In this document: one piece after another, positions 58,075 through 64,000 of the stretch
How positions within the stretch are numbered: position 1 is the stretch's first letter
Layout of the letters: the number at the start of each line of letters is the position of its first letter
Assembly: GCA_030549205.1 (NCBI GenBank)
Contig: JAUKTV010000002.1
Location: 806,001-870,000, forward strand
DNA: 64,000 bases
Direction: 5' to 3'
Source: Apiosordaria backusii
Lineage: Eukaryota > Ascomycota > Sordariomycetes > Sordariales > Lasiosphaeriaceae
Notes under the pieces: generated by a model
Database searches by the model: none
What the model saw: the letters and a program-made list of their open reading frames with translations, nothing else
Told to the model about the DNA's origin: nothing
Made by a program: the position numbers and the translations under genes

Positions 58075-58629
58075 CTAAGGAGCGTTAACAACCTTGAGAT
58101 CCAGGCTGGCCCTGTCTCCACCCTCATCAGTGTTGTGCACAGTATTCTTGATAAACCCCTCCTGGTTCTTGAAAACGCGCCTCGATCCCTCAATCTTGCC
58201 GTCAAGGTCCTTGGTGCTGGTGCTGGCGCCCTCAAACAGCAGAAGTTGATAGTCGACAAGCACCGACAGGTCGGACGGCCGGAGCGTCAGAGTCAGGTGC
58301 ACCTCGACGCGAATCTCGCCGCCGACTTTGGCCTCGTACTTGACTTTCTGGGTGTAGCCGGTCTTGGTGCCGAGGATGACGGGGGGAGGGTTGTGGCTGC
58401 GGGTGTAGGTCCTGTGGTTCACCGGCCAGGGCTCGTCGTCCCTGATGACCAGGGTCGAGGAGAGGTTGATGGTGCGGGATACGACCTTCTCTGCTCGGGG
58501 AGCAGGAGAGAGATCGGTGGGAGAGCGGACTTCCACGGCTGAGATGGCAGCTGGAGCTGGGGCCGGAGCCGGAGCCGGGGAGGCTTGGATAGCGGCGAAG
58601 AGGCCGAGGAGAATGAATGAGAGCTTCAT
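58075..58629 (-). CDS. Small secreted protein
   Basis: This is a single exon of 184 residues. The signal peptide is MKLSFILLGLFAAIQASPA, followed by an Ala-Pro repeat (APAPAPAPA) and a basic stretch. The mature part is rich in Thr, Val and Lys with alternating beta-like pattern (KVKYEAKVGGEIRVEVHLTL). It has no cysteines, so it is unlike typical disulphide-rich effectors. I recognise no family. The ATG used is the first that gives a signal peptide; an in-frame non-ATG extension reaches 58740. Confidence 0.65.
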   Translation of the reverse strand: MKLSFILLGLFAAIQASPAPAPAPAPAAISAVEVRSPTDLSPAPRAEKVVSRTINLSSTLVIRDDEPWPVNHRTYTRSHNPPPVILGTKTGYTQKVKYEAKVGGEIRVEVHLTLTLRPSDLSVLVDYQLLLFEGASTSTKDLDGKIEGSRRVFKNQEGFIKNTVHNTDEGGDRASLDLKVVNAP

Positions 58630-59629
58630 TTTGAGGTTTCCGGATGGGGTGGCTGACAAAGTGGTTCGATGCTGCCGAGAGTTATACTCAGTGTATTTGT
58701 TGGTCAAGGCGAGTTGATGAGGACGAAGAGGATGGCACATTTTGGAGAGATTCTTGCGTACTTATAGACGAGAGAGGTTGCTGTCTCTGGTTTAGAGGCG
58801 TGTGTTGTGGGATGGTCTTGACCAGCCCCTGAATATCTGAACCATCTCAGAAAGTCACCTAAAAATAAAGATTACCTCACAAATTTCGATAGCCTTCGGC
58901 ATTCTTCGCAAGCGTGTCAACCTTCTTGGCGTGTGTTTGCGGGAGTATTGGACAGTCAACAGGAATCTAATATTGAAGCTATTCCATTCTGGTCTGACCC
59001 TGCTAAGCACTGCCTGGCCAAGATGTAGGCAAGAATTCACCATCACATCTCTGTAAGCCCACCCAGGAACGCAATTGTCAGGGCTCATGTTTGAGGCTGT
59101 GGTAGGTGTAGGTGTAACGATGTGATAGAACAGCGTTGGTCTTGGAGAAGTACAATTGGTGGACAGAGTCAGCCGTAACCCCGAAATCATTTCCAGAAAA
59201 CATGAAACTCATGGGCTGAGGCTCTTAGACGCGGCTGGCAACGGTGGAAGTGGCACAGGTCCGTTTTTTCCATGCAAAACCTGAAAAACAATTGGTGATG
59301 GACTGGGTCAGCCGCAACTCCACAATCTTGGCGACGTGGTGCTTAATATACTGGGCTGAATGCCCTCATGGTCTTGGCTAAAGCGTGCATTCCAATTCAA
59401 GACACCTGGTAATTCACAGAAATGATTTCGGCCCTGGATTGTTCAAAAGGCGGCCTCAGGGAGTAGGAGAGGTCAACAGCAGGGCAAGCGCCTACGAGTG
59501 GACCGGAGACATCAAGTGAATTCGATTGCCCTGTCTCAACTAATTACCTATCACCGATGGATGAAGCACAATCACGAGTTTGTTACTAGGAAAACGGCCT
59601 AAACTGTTGATTCTCTTGCCAACTCGAAT
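58630..59629. other. Intergenic, 1 kb
   Basis: This is the promoter of the small secreted protein gene and the 3' flank of the sugar dehydrogenase gene. The sequences GACAGAGTCAGCCG (near 59162) and GACTGGGTCAGCCGCAACTCC (near 59300) resemble each other. No gene is recognised. Confidence 0.4.
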
Positions 59630-60748
59630 TTAACGTGGGGTGAGCTTCAGGAGTCGCCCGCCAGCACCATCCTCCAGCACCCAAAGTGCGCCATCCGCGC
59701 TCTGTCGGACACAGCGCGTGCGTTTGCCCAATGAGATGCGCTGAGCCTCCCTCGCCGTGGTGCCAGAAATCTCCACGCGTACCAGACCCTGTGCGCCGAG
59801 GGCGCTGATGATGGCATTGCCCTTCCAGCTGGGGAACAGATTACCTTTGTAGATGATCAAGCTGGAGGGGGAGATGACAGGGTTCCAGAAAGCCTTTGGG
59901 GCGATGAACTCGGGTCGCGTGTTGTGCTTAGGGATCTGCCGGCCGTCGTAATGGTTGCCCTGGGACACAATCGGCCACCCGTAGTTGCCGCCTTTTTCAA
60001 TCAGGTTGATCTCATCGCCGCCCATAGGGCCCATCTCAATCTCCCAAAGACGGCCCTGCTCGTCGAAGTCGATGCCCAATGGGTTTCGGACTCCCAACGC
60101 CCACACTTGGGCCCCGACAGTGCCGGTAAACGGGTTGCCCGCCGGAACCGTTCCGTCGTCATTCAAGCGAATAATCTTGCCGAGGTTGGTCGTCATGGAC
60201 TGAGCAGGGTCAAACTGCTGCCTCTCGCCGGAGGAGATCCACAGCGTTGAATTGGAGTCAAAGAGGATGCGGTGGGCAAAGTGACCGTCGCCGTTGACCT
60301 TTTGCGACTGGCGCCAGACGACCTCGAGGTTTTGCAGCGCGCCGCCACCGCTGGTGTCGAGCACCAGCCTGGCACGCGCAACCGCGGCGCCCGACTGGGA
60401 GCCGGTGCCCGGTTCGGCATAGCTGATGTATACCAGGTTGTTCTCGGCAAACCGTGGGTGCAGGGCAACGTCGCCAAATCCACCCTGGCCGCCGTAGCGG
60501 ACGGTAGGGACACCGGTGATTGTGCCCTTGGCCTTGGTGGCCGGATCGACGAGACGCAGATTGCCCCTCTTCTCGGTGACGAGGATGCGATTGTCAGGCA
60601 GGAATGCCAGAGACCATGGTTCGGCAAAGTCAGTAATCGCCGTCGTCGTGAACGGGGACGCCTGACGGGGTGCCACTGGTGATGGCACAGCCAAAGCGCC
60701 GGCTACTAACGCTAGAGCGTAGGTGGTGGAAAGTCCAAATCGCATCAT
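59630..60748 (-). CDS. Secreted glucose/sorbosone dehydrogenase-type quinoprotein
   Basis: This single exon encodes 372 residues. The signal peptide is MMRFGLSTTYALALVAGALAVPS. The propeller fold of the GSDH family (soluble PQQ glucose dehydrogenase, sorbosone dehydrogenase) is shown by EPWSLAFLPDNRILVTEKRG, GGQGGFGDVALHP, DGHFAHRILFD, LGKIIRLNDDGT, GVRNPLGIDFD and GGDEINLIEKGGNYGWP. The family oxidises aldose sugars outside the cell with pyrroloquinoline quinone, though many fungal members are uncharacterised and fungi do not make PQQ. Two ATGs lie side by side; the first is used. It has an intact frame and normal codon use. Confidence 0.88.
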   Translation of the reverse strand: MMRFGLSTTYALALVAGALAVPSPVAPRQASPFTTTAITDFAEPWSLAFLPDNRILVTEKRGNLRLVDPATKAKGTITGVPTVRYGGQGGFGDVALHPRFAENNLVYISYAEPGTGSQSGAAVARARLVLDTSGGGALQNLEVVWRQSQKVNGDGHFAHRILFDSNSTLWISSGERQQFDPAQSMTTNLGKIIRLNDDGTVPAGNPFTGTVGAQVWALGVRNPLGIDFDEQGRLWEIEMGPMGGDEINLIEKGGNYGWPIVSQGNHYDGRQIPKHNTRPEFIAPKAFWNPVISPSSLIIYKGNLFPSWKGNAIISALGAQGLVRVEISGTTAREAQRISLGKRTRCVRQSADGALWVLEDGAGGRLLKLTPR

Positions 60749-62035
60749 TGTCGGTTCCTTGCTTTTCAATGACGAGGGAGGGAAGAAGAGAGTGTTTCTA
60801 GATGACTAGGTAAGTGACTTGAATTATATAGGTACTGTTGGGGACCGCTTGTGCTATGGCAATAGCCTATTTCAGAAACCAAGGCGCCAGTGACTCCTGC
60901 CCATGTTCAGGCTTTTCTCAGGTATTGGTGGACTTATAGCCGATAAATAGAGACGTAGAAAATACGACACCGCAGTTTCTTGTCCCGGGTCTTGGCTGGT
61001 TGTTGGTGCATGAAAGAGGAAAGTGACTGCTCACCTTCAGGGAACCAGGAATATCCACACATACCTTATATACTATAACTGCCACATCTTGGCGGGTTGG
61101 CGCACTTCTTGGCGGGTTGATGCGACGTACACACCGGCATTTGTGATGGGGTAATCTGATCTGCTTTTGGATGATCTCGGAGGGATCGTCAAATCCATTA
61201 CGACGGCACGGATGGGTGAAGTGGGACATTGTGGAATGAAGGGTTGATGGTGCAAGGAATGGAGAGGTGTTGGCTAAGGTATGTGAGACAGAGCTGATGT
61301 CATTTGGTATTTGTAGTTGGCTCGCATTATAGGTAAGGTAGGTAGGTATATACGTAGGGCGCTGGATTGATGACGTTTGACGCAAATTAGTAGTCTTGCT
61401 AATGTTAATGCGCAAGGATGTCGAAAGCCATGGTGGGCATTGCCAATGCCGAACTGCCTATCTGTGTCTTTTGGCGTTTCTGTGATACGAGTACGATAAT
61501 ACCTAACTGTCAAAGTCTAGCGAGGGCGAAATACTACTTATAAGACTAGTTGGTAAAACGGTCAGGTCTAGGGCATTGTACCATTAAGTGGCGCCAGGTA
61601 CTGTTTAAATGTGGAGATGAAATCCATCCGGACAATCATTTTAAGGGAAATATAATGCTGATTCCGGAAGCAATACCTGCTGAATTTTGAGGAGAATTTC
61701 CCTATAGTATTTCTATATCCACTCCCTTCCATTTTACACTTTAGGCCGGCTTAACCGTTAAACGCTAATAGAAAATAAATATTGAAACTTAAAAATAAAA
61801 CTAGATAGTAAACCTAGTCCTATATTATTATCCTAATAATAATATATAGTCTATTAGTCTATTTCTAACTCTATAAAGATATAGCATCTATTTATTTACT
61901 ATATTGCTATTATCTTTTGACTATACGTTTTAACTAATCGCTTCTATAATTGTTATATTCTTTATACTATCTTTATTAAGATTAGGTAAGAATAAAGATT
62001 ACTTAGTATTTGTATATAGACTATTTATTATATTA
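60749..62035. other. Intergenic; AT-rich RIP-like patch at the right
   Basis: The left two thirds is ordinary intergenic DNA. GGCGGGTTG repeats near 61092 and 61111. From about 61690 to 62035 the sequence becomes as AT-rich and TA-rich as the left block and looks like the end of an old mutated repeat. The Ty3-type element inserted at its right edge. Confidence 0.5.
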
Positions 62036-62040
62036 ATTAA

Positions 62041-62443
62041 TGTCACAACCTTAACGTCGGGAACGGTGGAGCAGTGCAAGGTCACCAGCCAATCAGAACA
62101 AGGACACGGCAGCCCAGGCGAGCACGGATAATAAGACTGAGGGACACAGTGACCGCAGGAGCATAACCAATAGGGAAGCACAGAGGGATCATAGCGATCA
62201 TTGTGATCATTGGGGAAGAGCGGAATGATCACCATGATCGGGAAAATCACAGGTCTATATATACGGAGGAACTAGGTAGCTGGTAGATAGTTCCGCAGTA
62301 TGCAATCACAGCTTGTATTCACGGTATCTTGTGTTTACATTGAGACATCTTGTTGTGCACTGTTTAGCTGCACCGAACCAATTGTCAGAAGTTACCTTCA
62401 ACCGAGTATCCCTTTCAGAGGTTCTGTACAGGGGTTCGTCACA
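62041..62443 (+). repeat. 5' LTR of the Ty3-type element
   Basis: The 403-bp repeat starts TGTCACAAC and ends GGTTCGTCACA; the first and last bases form the short inverted repeat TGT...ACA. A cluster of GATCA-containing words lies just before the TATA box, as in the solo LTR at 7627-8019. Confidence 0.9.
62256..62263 (+). promoter_or_regulatory. TATA box of the LTR promoter
   Basis: TATATATA stands in the LTR about 40 bp before AGTATGCAA (62297-62305), the likely start of R. The same box is kept in the solo LTR (7809-7816, opposite strand). Confidence 0.7.
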
Positions 62444-62445
62444 CG

Positions 62446-62454
62446 TTGCATACT
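62446..62454 (+). other. Self-priming primer-binding site
   Basis: TTGCATACT, two bases after the LTR, is the exact reverse complement of AGTATGCAA at 62297-62305, which lies where the transcript should start. There is no TGG-type tRNA 3'-end match. This is the arrangement known for Tf1 and several fungal relatives, in which the 5' end of the mRNA folds back to prime reverse transcription. Confidence 0.6.
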
Positions 62455-62496
62455 CACTTCAACTCTGTCACGGATAAGTTGAAGGTACCCATCACC

Positions 62497-64000
62497 ATGG
62501 CGGACAACAAAGAAAGCCCTCAAGCCTTTCTGGCTCGACTCAACGCTCGCGTCAAGGAGCTCGAGGATGCGGTTCAACAGACCCAGGACCAAGTCGTCGC
62601 CGTTAGTCACCTGGATCACCGCGGTAACCAGCAGGCCAAGATCGAGGCCCCCGAACGCTATGGTGGCGGAAAAGGAGAGCTTGGAGGATTCCTGATCCAG
62701 CTCAAGACCTATTTTCGGTACTATCCTACTCGTTTCCCTGACGAGGAGTCCAAGGTCACCTACGCGGCATCTCGACTCAAGGACAAGGCTCTTGCATGGT
62801 TTGAGCCCATCCTGGACGACTATTACGAGAACGACGACGCAGGCATCAGGAAGGGCATCACTAGGGAGTGCTTCGAGACCTTCAAGAAGTTCGAGGCCCG
62901 CATCAAGGAAGTCTTCGGAGAGTACGATGAGGCTCGCCGAGCCCAGGAGAGACTCGCCAACATGCGCCAAACCCGGTCTGCAGCTGACTATGCTGCCACC
63001 TTCAAGACCGACGCCCTGCGCAGCGAGATTAATGACGAAGGCTTGATGCAGCTTTTCTACAACGGGCTCAAGGACGAAGTGAAGGACGAGTTGTACAAGG
63101 AGGAGAGACCGGACACCATCGACAAATACATCGCTACAGCCATTCGTATCGACGACCGGCAGTTTCAACGCCGGATGGAGAAAAGAGGAACGCGTGCAAA
63201 CCCAGGACAACACCGTGGCTCCGGAGGCTACCGAGCCAACGACAAGAAGAAACGCTACGCCACGAGCGTGTCTGGAACCACTCACGCGGGACCTATGGAG
63301 ATTGACGCAGTTCAGAAGCGATTCAAGGGGAAGAACAACGTCAAGTGCTTCAACTGCGGGAAAACGGGGCATTTCAAGAGAGACTGTCGGGCACCCAAGC
63401 AGCTCAGCTGGAAGGAAAAGGAGGCGGCGGCAGTTGCGAAGACAACGCGGGTTGTTGAGATCTCAAGCATTGAGTACGGCAACGATGGATTCCTGGACTC
63501 AGCGGACGACTACACCGACAGCGACTACGAGCATGAGACTCAGGAAGGAGAATTAACAGTCGACTCTGAGGGAGAAGACCGTGTTGTGGGACAAGAACTG
63601 CCGACCAGGGGAGCCACCCGGCTAGAGGAAAGCACGGCTCCAGGACCCTCTGAGGAAACCTTGCGGAGGCTAAGGCGGGTTTTCACCACGACAGTCCTCT
63701 CAAGTTTAGACACGGGGGAGACCCTGAGGCAGGCCGAAGAGCGAGTTCAAAGACTCGAGGAAGAGTTGGCAGAACTTCGAAACCAGCGGGAGGCAATTGA
63801 ACGACGCTACCGCGACCTCGAGGACAAGGTGGCGCAAACCGTGGCCAACAACCAACCGCTCGCGCAGCTGCGGCAGGGCAACGAACATTGGATCGTTCCC
63901 GAGGAGGAGTTCGGCAAAGAATTCGCACTACTCAACAAAGATGAGGAGGTCTGGGATGAGTTTTGGGCATCACGACCAGTAGCCAGCCCCGGACTCGCGC
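62497..64000 (+). CDS. Gag polyprotein, 3' end beyond the window
   Basis: The frame is open from ATG 62497 to the last base (501 codons, no stop). The N-terminus is a coiled coil (ARLNARVKELEDAVQQ). The capsid-like retrotransposon Gag region is at about residues 60-230 (FLIQLKTYF... RLKDKALAWFEPIL... FEARIKEVFGEYD... LFYNGLKDEVKDEL). A CCHC zinc knuckle (CFNCGKTGHFKRDC) is at about 284-297, and a second coiled coil (RLEEELAELRNQREAIERRY) is near 415. Gag packages the element RNA into virus-like particles in the cytoplasm. A long antisense frame (62398-63372) is only its shadow. Confidence 0.9.
   Translation, partial: MADNKESPQAFLARLNARVKELEDAVQQTQDQVVAVSHLDHRGNQQAKIEAPERYGGGKGELGGFLIQLKTYFRYYPTRFPDEESKVTYAASRLKDKALAWFEPILDDYYENDDAGIRKGITRECFETFKKFEARIKEVFGEYDEARRAQERLANMRQTRSAADYAATFKTDALRSEINDEGLMQLFYNGLKDEVKDELYKEERPDTIDKYIATAIRIDDRQFQRRMEKRGTRANPGQHRGSGGYRANDKKKRYATSVSGTTHAGPMEIDAVQKRFKGKNNVKCFNCGKTGHFKRDCRAPKQLSWKEKEAAAVAKTTRVVEISSIEYGNDGFLDSADDYTDSDYEHETQEGELTVDSEGEDRVVGQELPTRGATRLEESTAPGPSEETLRRLRRVFTTTVLSSLDTGETLRQAEERVQRLEEELAELRNQREAIERRYRDLEDKVAQTVANNQPLAQLRQGNEHWIVPEEEFGKEFALLNKDEEVWDEFWASRPVASPGLA

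Larger units (their letters stand above)
62041..64000 (+). mobile_element. Ty3-type LTR retrotransposon, intact at its left end, cut by the window
   Basis: The order is LTR (62041-62443), self-primer site (62446-62454) and an open Gag frame from 62497 to the window end. The left 5 bp of target DNA is ATTAA (62036-62040); the right copy is beyond the window. There is no sign of RIP and the frame is open for 501 codons, so this copy is young. Its LTR shares R-U5 with the solo LTR at 7627-8019. Pol is not visible, so the assignment to Ty3 (Metaviridae) rests on Gag type and priming mode. Confidence 0.85.

Noticed and set aside
62398..63372. 324-codon minus-strand frame over the right-hand element
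   Set aside because: It overlaps the LTR end and Gag, whose zinc knuckle and capsid motifs prove the plus strand; it is a shadow.

Overview
The window is nuclear DNA of a filamentous ascomycete, most likely a Sordariomycete (Sordariales-like). The grounds are short GT-AG introns of about 45-80 bp with CTAAC-type branch points, intron-containing tRNA genes, typical Pezizomycotina families (HET, 2EXR, DUF7708, PigL_N/ankyrin, RTA1, C2H2 plus Zn2Cys6 regulators, BBE oxidase, NRPS-like reductase) and a sharp split between gene-bearing DNA of about 50% GC and extremely AT-rich DNA full of C-to-T and G-to-A changes. That split is the mark of repeat-induced point mutation (RIP).

Layout. About 1.1-13.9 kb is a RIP-degraded repeat block. 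It holds (i) a relic on the minus strand (about 4.97-2.88 kb) whose broken frame resembles DUF3435-type tyrosine recombinase/FluG-domain proteins, the family of Starship captains; and (ii) a complete but RIP-killed Ty1/copia element (5983-13386, minus strand) with two 678-bp LTRs, a 5-bp target duplication, an initiator-tRNA-Met half-molecule primer site, a polypurine tract, and recognisable protease and RNase H relics. Two young, little-mutated solo LTRs (7627-8019, Ty3-type; 8058-8670, same copia family), each with its own 5-bp duplication, lie inside it. A second Ty3-type element begins at 62041 and runs off the right end with an open Gag frame and a Tf1-like self-priming site.

From 14.7 to 36.8 kb the genes are of accessory and allorecognition type: a PigL_N/ankyrin protein, a C2H2 protein, a GH43 enzyme, a 2EXR gene with two nonsense codons, an AAA+ ATPase with one in-frame stop and a 4-nt microexon, a DUF7708 protein, a multi-pass membrane protein with a Gln-rich tail, and a broken HET gene. 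An initiator tRNA-Met gene near 19.4 kb is split by a 198-bp fold-back element.

From 37.5 to 60.8 kb the genes are mostly intact: a C2H2/Zn2Cys6 regulator, an NmrA-like reductase, a C2H2 protein with an acidic tail, an RTA1-like membrane protein, karyopherin Kap123, an A-T-R NRPS-like reductase next to a secreted BBE oxidase (a possible small metabolite locus), a small secreted protein and a secreted sugar dehydrogenase. Intact tRNA-Tyr, tRNA-Glu and tRNA-Ala genes, all with introns, lie between them. Exon boundaries were set by hand from splice motifs, reading frame and family resemblance; none has transcript support here.
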